64,000 nt of DNA from Ictalurus punctatus (lineage: Eukaryota; Chordata; Actinopteri; Siluriformes; Ictaluridae), in NCBI RefSeq assembly GCF_001660625.3, contig NC_030435.2, forward strand, positions 5,744,727 to 5,808,726. Direction: 5' to 3'. A program made the position numbers and the translations under genes. The notes below the pieces were generated by a model. The model did not search any database, had not been told where the DNA came from, and worked only from the letters and a program-made list of their open reading frames with translations. Shown in pieces: positions 1 to 12,181 of the stretch; the stretch's first letter is position 1; each line of letters starts with the position of its first letter.

Positions 1-82
1 GCTATAAAGTGTAATGCATTTACATAAATAATACAATACATAATAAAGCATTATCATTGTAAATAATACAATACATAACAAA

Positions 83-84
<2 letters not shown>

Positions 85-179
<95 letters not shown>
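85..179. repeat. (AT)n microsatellite
   Basis: Almost pure alternating AT with one AAA interruption near position 121. No ORF or regulatory feature is associated with it. Confidence 0.95.
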
Positions 180-180
<1 letters not shown>

Positions 181-980
181 CTGGCTATTTCAAGCACAAG
201 TTTTTAAAATCATGAAAAGTACACACTAAACTAGGTGACTCGTGCTTTAATAAATGCTAGATTTGATATGTTATGGTCCCAGTCACCTAAATGAACAAAT
301 ACACTCCAACCCCATGTGCACAGCAACAGGCTCCAACACACTGTGAAACATGTTTAGTTTTCACTGTAAAACTTGTGCCAGACAACAGTCCATTTAGTGC
401 TAATTACCACCACTTCCTGGCTGGAGAGAGAGAAAGAGAGGAAGGAACAAATGAAAGGACGAGAGTGAGACAGTCCCTGTTTTAATCACACCACTCCCGC
501 TGTGCTAATTCCTTGTTGTTTTGTCACAGGCGTTCGTGGCAGCCGTCATCTCTAATGATGCCGCGTGTCTGCAATCTCCCAATCAAATCATCAGCCACAT
601 TATGGATTTAATTTCAAATGACTGACAGTCTTTTATATGCATGTCACTAATCTTCTGTAATTTCTTTTCTGAACAGGAGGAAAATGGGGGTAGACAGACC
701 AAGAGGAGTCAGGGTTGTAAAAGCAGAATGTTGTATTTATTTATTTAACTGTAAAATTGTTTGTTGTGAAACTTTATTAACATTACTGGAGGTGCCGAAC
801 TTGTCAAAGATGGTTAAACATGTTAAACAGGCTTGACACGTGAATTCACCCTTACAGAAACCTCACAAGTGAATAATTACATTTTTAAAAAAAATAATAA
901 TAATAAGTATATTTTTATAATAATTATAATAATTACACATGTTTTAATGCTTCAGATATAATTCTATCATCAAATATTAT
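180..980. other. non-coding, mostly unique sequence
   Basis: No coding region is recognisable. A short GA-rich patch lies near 421-445. The stretch at about 490-650 is repeat-free, richer in GC than its surroundings and holds several TAAT and ATCA-type homeodomain-like words; it is flagged as a candidate conserved non-coding element. Confidence 0.5.
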
Positions 981-1250
981 TCACTGCAAAAACAATGACA
1001 TCTTAGCAAGTTAAAATATCTGGAATATAGTCAGTTTAAGTATTTCCTTGAAAATATTTCAAATCAAGTATTTCCTATTATAAAATGACGACAAACCAAA
1101 TACCATACGATTTCTAGACTTCCTAGTTTTGTTCTATTTCTTGTAAGAAGCAGAATGAGTAAAGCATCTAAAAACAGGCTTAGTGATCTAGTATTTGATT
1201 CATAATAATATAATAAGAAATATTAGACAAATCCACCCATATTCAAGATC
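981..1250 (+). mobile_element. fragment of a CACTGCAAAAA-ended DNA transposon
   Basis: It begins with CACTGCAAAAA, the terminal repeat I associate with a widespread fish non-autonomous DNA transposon. Inside are the AAGTATTT- and CTTGAAA-type words of that family. It shares the word ATAATAAGAAATA with the fragment at 33076-33246, which supports a common family. The right terminus is not visible. The family assignment rests on memory of fish repeats. Confidence 0.45.
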
Positions 1251-1261
1251 CTTAATTGATC

Positions 1262-1325
1262 CTATATCCTATATAGGATCCTAAGATCCTATATCTATAT
1301 ATATATATAGATATAGATATATATT
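1262..1325. repeat. palindromic AT-rich tract
   Basis: A perfect 14-base palindrome, ATCCTATATAGGAT, lies at 1266-1279. It is followed by a nested TATATA palindrome flanked by ATATC and GATAT. The tract could extrude a hairpin, but nothing shows a function. Confidence 0.6.
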
Positions 1326-1536
1326 TTTTTTGTAGTGTTCACATGATGCCACGTGTTTACATGTACAATTTCAGGACATAACATTTTGAAGTGCACCTTC
1401 ACATCTTCACAGGATTCATGTGAGCGGATGTGAAATGGGATTTTGGAATAGGGGCGTATAAGATTTATAGAAAGTCGAACTACCTGAGAGCAACCTTGAA
1501 CTCTTTTAAGAGTGAATTGGCCTATGTAAATCATTT

Positions 1537-1539
<3 letters not shown>

Positions 1540-1617
<78 letters not shown>
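1540..1617. repeat. (TA)n microsatellite
   Basis: Pure TA repeat of about 39 units. The tyrosine/isoleucine ORFs that read through it are artefacts of the repeat. Confidence 0.97.
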
Positions 1618-1622
<5 letters not shown>

Positions 1623-3514
1623 TTTACAAGATGTACTACTATCTTTTATATCAGCATATGAGAGTCATGCTTAGAGATTTCCCATCTTTCTTTTAAAAGT
1701 CGGACCAGTTAATGTGACTTTTGGGTCATTGTAAATGGATTTTAGTGATTCTCTACAGCTTCTGTGTGTGTGTGTGTGTGTGGGTTTGTGTGAGAAGGCT
1801 GAAATGAGAGCAGCCCCCAGCTGTCTTCCTCCTGTTATCTATTAGGGATCAGGGCTGATCTATCAATTAGTGAACAAGTGATTTCCCCTGACGGTGTGTG
1901 TTTGTAGCATCTGCGGGGACAGTGGACAGTGGGATTGTACACGACACAGTGTATTTGCACACGTGTTTGTGGGTGTGTGGGTGTGAACAGGACTGAACCA
2001 CAACAGTAATTTACTCCTCTAGATAACACTCAGATCTAATAACGCTCATAAAATGAGCATTGTAGCATTTTCCTACATGAAAATGTTGTTTAAATGTGTG
2101 TGTGGGTGTGTGCGCACACACACGTGTGTATGCTGACTCTGACTGTTCAGATTTATCCCCCGCTCTGTTTAATTTGATGCTCTAAATCACAGGTAATGTC
2201 AGGTGAAAGTCAAGTAAAAAGAACCAGGCACAGTAAAAAGTCTGATGTCATAGTTCCCATAATGGAGGCCATTGGGTAACGATCACGTGATCATGCTTCA
2301 CCGCCACTCACGTCCCTCTGTTTATTTTATGACCACCAATAAAGCATTTAATTGCGAGACCCTACATGAAGCAGAATTAATCTAGCGAAAAGGTCCCCTG
2401 AGGTTTCGACAATGAGCTGACCCTTGCACCCCCGTCTCGCTAAATGTTTCCAGCGTAGATCAAATCTCCTTCCAAACTTAATTTCATGTTTGAAAACATC
2501 CAACCATATTTGTTTGTCTCGGTATCAATCTTGTCAAGTCCGGAGAGCTCTAAAATGGAAAATACACATTTCAATCCACTGTTTGAAGTAGGCATAATTA
2601 CGCTGACAGTTTGTGAATTTAGAAGAACGTGTGATGAAGACCAGCTCAAACTCACTCAGATGTGTGTCAGACGTCGTCGAGGCCACAAAAAAGCCAGTCT
2701 CGGTTCAGATCGGCTCATTTCCCTAAACATACCTCTGATCTATTGTTATCCGAAATGAAATACTGACCCCACGTCAGTGCTGGTCAGTGCTGTAGCTTTG
2801 GCTGACTTTGAGGAATGCCAGTGCATGCTGTTACAAGTCCTTCTCGAGCACAGAACGGTTCCCTGTGTTTATGAACATTTCTTCAGTTTGGGAATTTTCT
2901 TGAAGCATTCCAGCTGATCACAAGTTCCTCGATTTCACTTGCAGATGGATGGATTTTTATAGACTCAAGCAAAAAATTTTTTAAAAAATGCATTTTTCAT
3001 TGTCATAGATTCTCCTTCACCTCTGTCTTTTGCCAGCAAGTTCAGGCTCCGGTTCTGCATCACAGTTCCAGTCTGCCAGTTGGGCTTAATCCAAGAACTC
3101 ATTTAAAAGGTTACAGGAAATTAAATCTTGCAAAACAAAAAAGAAATACATTTTTAAAAAATGCCCCAAAGTCTGAGCACAATGAAAAGTCAGAATGATT
3201 TCCTAATGATAACCACTCCTGCAATAAACAATTCTGACAAGCCTGTGTCATTCAACATTATCGCACCCTTATAATCACGTACTTGTCTTCATTTCTCGCA
3301 TTCTCCTCACTCACGGCTGGCCGAAGAAGGCTTTTCAATGAACAGTGCATTTTACTGCTTGTCCCCCACTCTTTATTGCCGTCTGCTTGCTCTAATCACT
3401 TTCATTTAGCCTATTACTCTGCAATTTGATTCTCATGGTGTGCTCATGTTTTATAAAGTAGTTCCCTCAGATCTGCTCTGCACACAGACACATTCATACA
3501 CATGGTGTTTGACT
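1618..3514. other. non-coding, mostly unique sequence
   Basis: No gene seen. It contains a short (GT)n run at about 1763-1782. Repeat-free stretches near 2400-2760 and 3290-3450 have a more balanced base composition than the surrounding AT-rich DNA and may be conserved non-coding sequence, though this was not tested. Confidence 0.45.
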
Positions 3515-4145
3515 TTAAAGGAATAGTCTGACATTTCCCAACCTAATGCCACACATCTGTAATGTATGTGATTACTACAGACATCAATTTCAACACATTT
3601 CTCTGCACTGAGAAACGAACAGAAAATCTTGTTTCCTTCAAACTCAGTTATAATGACGGTCTAAGGGCAGATGTTGAACTGAAGACGAATTGAATAGAAC
3701 AAGCATTAGACTGTAATGCAAAATATTTTAGACTGTGACAGACATGACATGAGGGAAAGTCTTAGCAAATCTTCTTATATACTGCAATTGTCACCAACGT
3801 TCCTTGGAGCAATACAGTTAAAAATAAGAACGTTTTCTTATCTGAGATTTTGTTGTATACATATGTCATCATAACCACAAGTTCTTATCTGTCTCCGAAA
3901 GGCCAAGTTGTGCAGATTTAGAGCTTAATTTACAAATAGCTTTGACTGAAACGTTTACAAAAACGTGTTTCACGTCGCCAGTATTCACTGCTCCAACAAC
4001 TGCCCTTAGCGTTTCATTAGAATTGAGTGGGCTTAATGTTGTTTTTTATAGTATAGTGAAACGTGTTGAGATTCTCATCTGTGTCTCATCGTTATATATA
4101 CGGTACATAGAGGTTAGGTTGAAAAACACTGGAGTATTCCTTTAA
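3515..4145. mobile_element. TTAA-flanked non-autonomous DNA transposon
   Basis: The ends form a perfect 11 bp inverted repeat: TTAAAGGAATA at 3515-3525 and TATTCCTTTAA at 4135-4145. The outermost four bases at each side are TTAA, which fits the TTAA target duplication of the piggyBac and Kolobok superfamilies. The 631 bp interior has no transposase ORF, so this is a MITE-like copy that would need an enzyme in trans. A similar terminal word is familiar from abundant fish repeats. The superfamily is inferred from the TTAA only. Confidence 0.75.
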
Positions 4146-5201
4146 TATAATGCGAATTGACCAGCAATTAGCATTGAACTACACAAAAGTTAGGCTGTAT
4201 AAGGTATTCACTAGGTGTACCACCTTCATCGCTTAAAATTTACATTACAAGGTGCTGAATTGCATTTTTCACGGCTGCTCTGCAGGAGAATTGTGTGTCG
4301 CAGGTGATTTATGCTTTCCACAATTAAAAAAAATAGCATTGCCGATATTAAACGGCTAGTCATGTCGGGCACGCAGTATCCTCCTCTCTGCCGTTAATAC
4401 TGTATATTAAGCGTGGAGCGGCGCTTAATTAAAAGTGCGACTCGGGTAAATGCATCAGAAAGCGATGCGCCGAAGTGACGTGGAGAATATTTTAATTTGC
4501 TTCCCACCCTCAGGTGAGTGGCAGCCGCTGGCCTTGACCCTGCACTGACTGTACGGAGGAATGCGACGCGCTGACTGCTGAACCTATTATTGTGGCAGGC
4601 ATCATTAATTATCCTTATTGATTGTCTGTTTCTGAGATAAAGCATTCTGCTGACTGGGAAGCACTCATAGCTATCACAAGGTCAAGGCTAAAAAAGGGAA
4701 CGGAGATAATCTCAGGACTGGGATGGGCCACGCCTGCAGAGCTGAGACATGCATATGGCCTAAATGGGCTTTTTCACTGTCTCTGCTTGGTGTTCTGTAT
4801 CTCGCAGTCTCTCCGATTTCAGTCCGGCGCAGAGGAGTTTGAAATTTTGCCTCGCTAATTTTGTATGTTTTGTTCTACTCAGCTCCGTTTATCCAAACTG
4901 CAAGAATGGATACAGGCGTGTGACCGCACTGACAAAACCGTGGTCACATATGGCTATCATGTAAAGGTCTTTATGAAAGGATATTAACCTTTTCTCCATT
5001 TCTGACTGAGCGAGAAAGAGATATGTTGATGGAGAGTGAGTGATGACAGGGTTGTGGTAAGCTCTCGGAGTGCGATTAGGTTTCCCACCCCCGCCTGCCA
5101 TAATGAAACCAACCAGCACCAGGCAGGAAGTGAGGGTTTTATATTTACACACCAGTACATCACTCTCAGTACTCTGTTCTGGCTTGCTTTGTGTGTCTGA
5201 G

Positions 5202-5205
<4 letters not shown>
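4146..5205. other. non-coding; candidate conserved element at 4390-4660
   Basis: No gene is recognised. About 4390-4660 is repeat-free and CpG-richer than the flanks. It contains an 8 bp inverted repeat (ATTAAGCG at 4406-4413, CGCTTAAT at 4422-4429) and several ATTAA words. The rest appears unique. Confidence 0.45.

Positions 5206-5235
<30 letters not shown>
5206..5235. repeat. (GT)n microsatellite
   Basis: About 15 GT units. It is followed within 80 bp by GA-rich sequence (5270-5322). Confidence 0.95.
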
Positions 5236-5236
<1 letters not shown>

Positions 5237-5660
5237 GAGAAGGACCTGTGGTTTCAGGAGAAAGGGGAGAGAACAAGAGAGAGCAGGCACAACAAGAAAG
5301 AGCGAGAGAGAGAGAGAAGGATGAGGAGAAACAGGAGCCCATACTGTAGCACGCTGTTGTCCCAGTGTGTGCATTTAGAAAGTTAAGAATAACACGAAAG
5401 CTTGTTGTGCACTCTTGTCCATCAGCACAGCGCTGGAATGGTGAGAGTGCTACGGTGTTCGTTTCCTGCCAAAAGTAATCGTATGTGTTTGCAAGACCGA
5501 AATTAGAATCCACATTCAGTGCAGTGTAAATCTGTAACTTTTATACAGTATGTACACGTCTGCCACGTGACATTTGGGGGGAAAAATGGTTACTTTTAGT
5601 CCCACGACAGCTTTTGTTTACAGAATAATCGCAGTTGTGTAAGGGTTGTGGAGGGGTTAT

Positions 5661-5684
5661 CGGTCGTACCTTTACGTACGACCG
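5661..5684. repeat. perfect 9 bp hairpin
   Basis: CGGTCGTAC at 5661-5669 and GTACGACCG at 5676-5684 are exact inverted repeats with a 6-base loop. The arms are GC-rich in an AT-rich setting. No transposon ends or ORF are attached to it. Confidence 0.7.
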
Positions 5685-7044
5685 TTGTGTATGAAATCCA
5701 CAAAATCAGACTCGCTTGGTCAAATTCTTACAAACTTTGCATAATTGAGTTGCTCTAATGCCAGATGGAGTTCAAGGGTTTCTAAAAGGCTGCATGAAAG
5801 CAGTAAGTAATGTTTCGCAATCTGTCGTGTCAAAAACCACTAGCGGTGCTAATGACCTTTTTCCATAAGTGATCATACTCAAAAGCACCACTGAAAGTAA
5901 AAATCTTTAGATGAGACGAGACAAAAATCCAGTTTATTGTTCAAAAAGCAACATGAGATCCAATCAGTGAGACATCCCAAAGTGATCTGAATCTATGCAC
6001 AGACTCGATGCTCTATTTCTACAGCCTTATCTTTAGGTTACGCCCAATTATCTCATTCTTTTGAAATCCCAATATGCTTTAATAATGTCTTTTATTGATG
6101 CACCATGAGTATATGAGGCCTACTCAGAAATATATATATATTTTTTACATGGAATTAAAGTTGTTATGCCATTCATGCATCTATGTATGATTCATCCTGA
6201 CAGTAAAATACCTCCATAGACAGACATTCATTCTGTTCAGCATATTAGCATAGCATCAACTTGCCCGTTCACAAACAAACACGACTGTGGCAGTTGAGTT
6301 ATTTTCATTAATGAGAACATGTGTTGGAAAAAATATTCCATATTTGAATGGTACCAATAATACCAATAATCGACGTTTGCGGTATTTCTGATCACGCTGT
6401 CGTATCCCTGAATCAAAACGTTTCTATTCTGGTCCGTTAGATACGCACCTTTTACTTCACAGACATGCGCTTGCAAGCACACAGTCAACATTTAACAGCC
6501 TTACAATACGACTAGTGTCGAATTTTGGGGTGAAAAAAGGACCAAGTGCGATGCCACACAGCATCTACAGTGTGTTTCTTCAATTCACAAATTCTACACA
6601 AGTTTAGCAGAGACGATCAAGCATATTCTGTGTGTACAATTTCAATTTAGGTTGAGTTTCCATTTATTCTCATGTTTTTCACATAATATGTCTGTTACAT
6701 AAGGAAGAAAACACTCTGGGGTGTGACTTTATAGGAAAATAATCAACAACACTGTGGTGTGATGCATCTCTATGTGAAGCAGAGTTATTATTGTAACGGA
6801 AAATTGACTTCTTTTCTAATAACAGCATGCCCTGAAGTTTTAATTTGACAAAGATGACCAGGTTTAATTTATTTATAAGTCAGAAAAAGAAAAGGCCTCC
6901 ATCTTGAAGACTTCCCCATGGTTCTGACTAAAAACCTTTATTTAGATTCTTTCCAAAATAAATAACTGTCTCCTTAACTCCTAAACTGTCGCCATGTCAA
7001 CTAGTATTTATCAAGCCGTTACTATAGAAACTCTCCGCATTCAT
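5685..7044. other. non-coding, AT-rich sequence
   Basis: Nothing coding is recognised. The short ORFs present have no family resemblance. No long repeat was identified. Confidence 0.5.
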
Positions 7045-7118
7045 ATAACCCTACTGTCAGATCTGCTGTTATAGAAACATCCTGACTAATCAGAATGGGG
7101 AATTTAGCAGCGTTATAA
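7045..7118 (-). mobile_element. end fragment of the TTATACCACAG MITE family
   Basis: The stretch reading CTGACTAATCAGAATGGGGA and on to TTATAA is similar to the reverse complement of the first ~40 bases of the full-length element at 52242-52722. The terminal CTGTGG core is lost. It is an eroded copy in reverse orientation. Confidence 0.5.
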
Positions 7119-7754
7119 AGTGTATAAAGACGGTGAAAGCTGCTGGATGCTGAATGTTAACCTGAATGCTCTCAAAGTTATATATTATTCAGACTTGTTT
7201 CATTTATAATAATGAAAAAACATAATAACCATTTCATATTCCTCACAGTTTAAAATAGTATTCAGACTTAAAACTGAGCACCAGGCAAAATATATATTAC
7301 GTATTGCTAAATGTAAACATTGCATGGTATGTGGGGAAAAGATGGAAAGATTTTTTGGCTTGTAAACTATAAACAACCAGAGTTAAATTTCCAGCTTTAT
7401 GACTCAACTGTGTTGCACCAGCATCCCTGCTTGACTCGCTGACTCACTATCCACACTCAGCTTGCGTTTATCACGACAGCGAAGGAAGAAATACGAAAGA
7501 AAGGCTTAGTGCTAGCTGGCATTTTAGCAGTTCAAGACAGACAGAAAGTGGGTCTGACACAAATGCATTCCCTTTTCAAATGGCTGTTTGAGGGAGCCAG
7601 CCACGATTCAGTCGCTCCTCTCGTCTTCTCTCATCCCTCCGCCCATGATTGGCATGTCTTCATATGAGGATTGTGTTCCTCCTCAGCCTGGCTCTCTTTG
7701 TACAACCACCTCCTGTCAAACACTGGATATATATAAATAAATATAAACATACAG

Positions 7755-7773
7755 AGTGAGAGAGAGTGTGAGT

Positions 7774-7818
<45 letters not shown>
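7755..7818. repeat. (GA)n microsatellite
   Basis: Imperfect then pure GA repeat. The serine/leucine ORF on the opposite strand is a product of the repeat. Confidence 0.95.
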
Positions 7819-7820
<2 letters not shown>

Positions 7821-8779
7821 TAAAAGTGGACCAAAAAGCAATAAAACACATAGATACTGTATACTGTAAGGACACAGCTCATAAGGACACTTGTGTGAGC
7901 TTAGTGAAGATGTGCATTATAAGGAGGATTGTGCACAAGAACACACACGCTGAAAAACATACACACAGTCTGCTTTGATGTCTACCGTTAATAGAAAGAA
8001 AGGTATATTAGGAGGTGTATATTGTATACTGAGCAAACGAGAGAAAGAAGGAGAGAGCCGATCTCGTTGTCTGAAGTATATCAGACAGAGCATCCCAAGG
8101 TCTTTAAATTCATTATGCCACTTTGGCTCTTGAAACAGGCGTGGAATGAAAGGGTAGAGGCTGCTGCCGCTGCGCTATTGTATTCAGAGTGGAATTGCTA
8201 ATCAGTAGCCTGAGGGCACGCAGAAACACTAAGGCCCAGGTAGCGGCCAGTCATTACCACAGGGCACCAGACTCTCTGGAGGATACACCCCTGCACGCTG
8301 ACACAGGTGTGTGTGGTAAGCATGTGTGTGGGTGTGAGAGACAATTTAATACCACCAAGTAAGAAAAAATTGTTTTTTTTACTCAGTTATTTAAAAGTTC
8401 GAAAGGAAAATAAAGCAAGCAGAACATTGTGTTGCAAATTAAAGCACACCGCGAGTAGCGTTAATTGGTTGCACTCTGTTGTTTCTGTATTATGTATTTA
8501 GTATGTATATGTTTCATTCATGATCTGCTGAAAAAGCAGCATATCAGTCACCTAACTTAGCTAGCTAGTTTCATAGCAGCTTGTCGTCTCGACTCAAGCA
8601 GAGAACACAGTAACTAAAAGAACTAGCTAACGTCAATACACGCTAACAACAACACAGCTTCACTTGGAAACAAGCTAGACAGGGAAAAAATACTTCCTGG
8701 AATTATCTGACAGGAAGTTTTATACAAAATATTAAACCCAAACACACTCTAAAATTAAGATAAAGAAATAGTTCCTCTG
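7819..8779. other. non-coding, mostly unique sequence
   Basis: No gene is seen. Positions 8090-8290 are repeat-free with balanced composition and could be conserved non-coding sequence. The region near 8550-8660 is rich in the tetramers GCTA and TAGC. Confidence 0.4.
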
Positions 8780-8990
8780 ATAATGTTATGCTAAGTGTAA
8801 GTGAGGGATGCTATGTCTCGAGATATGCTAGAACAGACTGGTCTCTTTTCAGAGAAAACGGTATACTCTGAGGAAAATAAAGGGTACCAAAATGTATAAT
8901 TCATTATCTTTTGTACCATGATATGCTAAGCTTAAATGATATGCTAGAACAGACTAGTATCGTTTCAGAAAAAAAAAAAGTATGCTCTGG
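8780..8990 (+). repeat. diverged tandem duplication
   Basis: The word GATATGCTAGAACAGACT occurs at 8822 and again at 8938, and the similarity continues through TTTCAGA to TACTCTGAGG/TATGCTCTGGG. The two units are separated by about 116 bp. The second copy ends exactly where a SINE begins. Confidence 0.7.
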
Positions 8991-9151
8991 GGCGCATGGT
9001 GGTGTAGTGGTTAGCACGTTCACCTCACACTGCCAGGGCTGAGGGTCCGATTCCCGCCACTGTCCTGTGTGTTGCATGCTCTCCTCGTGCTGCAGGGGTT
9101 TCCTCTGCGTACTCCGGCTTCCTCCCCCAGTCTAAAGACATGCATGGTATC
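8989..9151 (+). mobile_element. tRNA-derived SINE (5' part)
   Basis: The head reads GGTGGTGTAGTGGTTAGCAC (A-box-like), followed by GGTCCGATTCCCGCC (B-box-like). Then comes the fish SINE body with GTTTCCTCTGCGTACTCCGG and CAGTCTAAAGACATGCATGG. Minus-strand relatives occur at 42598-42870 and 61790-62085. The copy is truncated after about 160 bp. It is not a functional tRNA gene because no cloverleaf can be closed. Confidence 0.8.
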
Positions 9152-10201
9152 TTTCACCTGGAAATGTGGATAAAGTGTACATGCATAAATGATTTAAGAT
9201 ACTTAAACAGATTCTAATAGTCTTTAGTGTTAAGCTGTAAAGTAGCAAAAGGTGTATGGCTGAGGGTGTCATGTCAGCGATAATAGTATTTTTTTTTGTG
9301 TTGTTTTCTTATTATCAAATTAATGTGAACCACTGAGGGCTAGTGTTATACCAGAATCTGTGATATTTTGTTCTTTCCATATTTATTACATTTAGTCCTC
9401 ACAGTTTATTAGCAACCAGCTAAACAATTCCACCATTAAAAAAAAACCAACAGTTCAAAAGATTCTGTCTATGAAATATGTTTCACATGCACATTTTTAT
9501 ATGCGAAACGTTTGGTTTGATAAGAAATATAATGAGCTAATGAGCTAATATAAAGCATATAGCACAGGGAAAAGAGGGCTAAATCTATATTCCCGTTCCC
9601 ATGACTCCTTGCAGCTTCAGGGTCCAGACAAGCAAAATTCCCAAGGTACTTGTGTCTTCAGGTGCTTTAAAATCATTGTTATTTAATGAAGCTCAGTATG
9701 CGTATGCTGTCTTAATGAACACATGTCTAATGTAAGTTCTATTAAAGAAACAGAAAGAGCTGAATGACACAAGTGTATTGTGTAGACAATGATTTTAACC
9801 ATGGTATTATTGTCATCTGGATTGAATCATTATTTATTTAAATTTGATAAATTATGTAATGCAATTAGATTGTTTTTGTTTGTTTGTTTGTTTGTTTTAT
9901 AAGGTTCCCATTCGAGGCCCTCCTTTTTTTTAAAAAAAAACAAAAACAAAAAAAAACACAAACTTTGTCATTACTGCAGTACATTATAAATAAAATAATA
10001 AAATTTCTTCACCGTTTCGTCCTCGAATGAAATTATTTCATTTGTTCGCAGACTGTTTACTGATTTATTCTCAAAATGCATGTCAAGAAAAGGATTATAC
10101 GTTTCAGAGTGCGACACTTAGATTTCCATTTTCATGTTTACCTAATGCTTCTAGAGGAATGAGGACACATAAATTGCATGTTTGTCTATACTGGTATAAG
10201 G

Positions 10202-10203
<2 letters not shown>
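9152..10203. other. non-coding, AT-rich sequence
   Basis: Nothing coding. It includes a (TTTG)n stretch near 9877-9898 and A/T homopolymer runs at 9924-9955. Confidence 0.5.

Positions 10204-10239
<36 letters not shown>
10204..10239. repeat. (CA)n microsatellite
   Basis: About 18 CA units. Confidence 0.95.
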
Positions 10240-10241
<2 letters not shown>

Positions 10242-10379
10242 ACGCGCGCACATGCAAAATGATTTTGGGGCGTTGGTATTCCAGCATGATGCCCATCTAT
10301 CTTTTTGACATCTCCTAACCCAATCCCCTGGGGGGGTAACTGAATTTAATCCTGAACATTAGATAAGCACCTTCACTTT

Positions 10380-10412
10380 GTGTGTGTGTGTGTGTGTATG
10401 TGTGTGTGTGTG
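10380..10412. repeat. (GT)n microsatellite
   Basis: GT repeat with one AT interruption. Confidence 0.9.
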
Positions 10413-10564
10413 AGACAGAGAAAGAGCGAGACAGACAGATATTGTTTGGAGACGTGGCGTTCGTACGTGGGTTGGAAGAAGGCTAAAAAGAGGATTAAAA
10501 ACAGAAAGAAGGAACCAAAAGAGACGGATGACGTAGTGGTCCTACCTTATGTTGGCACTGTTGC

Positions 10565-10567
<3 letters not shown>

Positions 10568-10602
<35 letters not shown>
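10568..10602. repeat. (TC)n microsatellite
   Basis: About 17 TC units. Confidence 0.95.
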
Positions 10603-10606
<4 letters not shown>

Positions 10607-11952
10607 TCGCTGTACCTCACCGATGACCTCTTACTTTCTGCTTTGTTTTGATCACATCCCAGTTTCACCGACAGCTACATAGTTATCTTATAATCATAAT
10701 TATAGCTGCTTATTAGCTCAAATAATCTGGGCTGAGAGGAAAAGTTTGCGCGATGCCACTCTACCACACTTGTTTGTGCTCTCATTTATCCACAGCTGCC
10801 ATCTTATCTGCATATCTCTGAGGAAACAGCAGGCAGGTAAGCATTTGCTATGCAGTGACTTGAAACAGCTCAGGACAGCAACTGGAGAATGAGTATGCAT
10901 CACTGATTCCAGATCAGCCTGCAAGTCAGTCTCAATATCTCTACTGCAGGTTATGTCTCATATAGCCACTGTTTTGCGATCAGTCGTGGTGCATAAAATA
11001 GCGGCACCGGTGCAGTTCTCTATAGGTCCTCTGTTACCGGTGATGGGAAACAGAAGACGGCATTCAAAGCCAGAAGGCCACGGTCCAACTGGACCACTGT
11101 GATTTACTGCATGTCTCCGTCTTGAATGATCCTGCTCACTCGCACCAGCGTCTGTCCTTCACTTATTAAAATGCAATGGGAAAGGTTTTGAGGTTTATTA
11201 AAGAATGTGGGTGTGTTCATACGCTCTTGGACTTAGTGAAAACACGAAGATGTGATATCATGCATGTCTGCTTGCCTTTAAAACTCTTTGAAACCCCTTA
11301 TTAACATTTCTTGGTTAAATGTCTCGTCCTCTCGAATTAGAACATCCGAGTAAGAAATAAGTATAAGTGAGCTGAGAAATGTTTCTGGCTTTTTATTTTA
11401 TTTTACGTTATGTCATAAAAGCTAATGTAAAATGTCCTTACACACTTATAAAACTCCCACAATGCACTGCAGTGGTGTAGTGTTCAAACAAAGTAGCTAG
11501 GGAGTGCTAAGCACTCATTATACCATATCATTAAGGTTGTAGAGTTTATGGAGTAGGGTGCCACTATAGCCTCAGGGTTGGTTTTAATTATGTTATATAC
11601 AGTATAATTATATTATATAGCCCATGTATGCCTGTCAATCCAGATGTGAATTATCCATGAATACACACCCCTGTAGTGGCTGCTAGTGTCCTGGGTTGTA
11701 CGAGCGTGTTTCCGTCATGCAGCTACCAAACAGGACGCGAGTATAATGGCTACTGATTTTTGTTCTTCAGATGCTATGCGTGAGCAAGTTCCTGCATGCC
11801 ATGAGTGTGTTTGTTTGTGTGTTTTTACAGGTTTGCAGGGACCCGTTAATGAGAGGGAGAGAGAAATAACCCACCCTGGCAATGACCTGTTATTACTGAG
11901 ACCGTGAATGAAAAGAACACCAAGCCCACAGCTATGAGGAGAGCCAATGTAG

Positions 11953-11954
<2 letters not shown>
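10603..11954. other. non-coding, unique-looking sequence
   Basis: No recognisable gene or transposon. Short ORFs show no domain signature. Confidence 0.45.

Positions 11955-12010
<56 letters not shown>
11955..12010. repeat. (GT)n microsatellite
   Basis: About 28 GT units. Confidence 0.95.
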
Positions 12011-12012
<2 letters not shown>

Positions 12013-12113
12013 ATATCTTGGTGGGGACCATGTTTAGATTTTTATTTATTTGTTTGTACAAAAACTGCGTCTTTTATTAAAAAAAAAAGATTAAGATAAG
12101 GGTTAGACTCACA

Positions 12114-12115
<2 letters not shown>

Positions 12116-12181
<66 letters not shown>
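12116..12181. repeat. (GT)n microsatellite
   Basis: GT repeat with a single GAG interruption, about 105 bp from the previous GT tract. Confidence 0.95.

Noticed and set aside
4449..4520. Possible small exon ending in CAG|GTGAGT
   Set aside because: The donor looks strong, but the ~24-codon frame before it matches no protein that I recognise and no acceptor or second exon can be linked to it.
8989..9151. tRNA gene
   Set aside because: A- and B-box-like words are present, but no acceptor stem or cloverleaf can be drawn, and the sequence continues into a SINE body found elsewhere in the window.
10027..10308. 93-codon ORF with a Thr-His run
   Set aside because: The C-terminal half is a (CA)n microsatellite and the N-terminal half has no recognisable domain or splice context.
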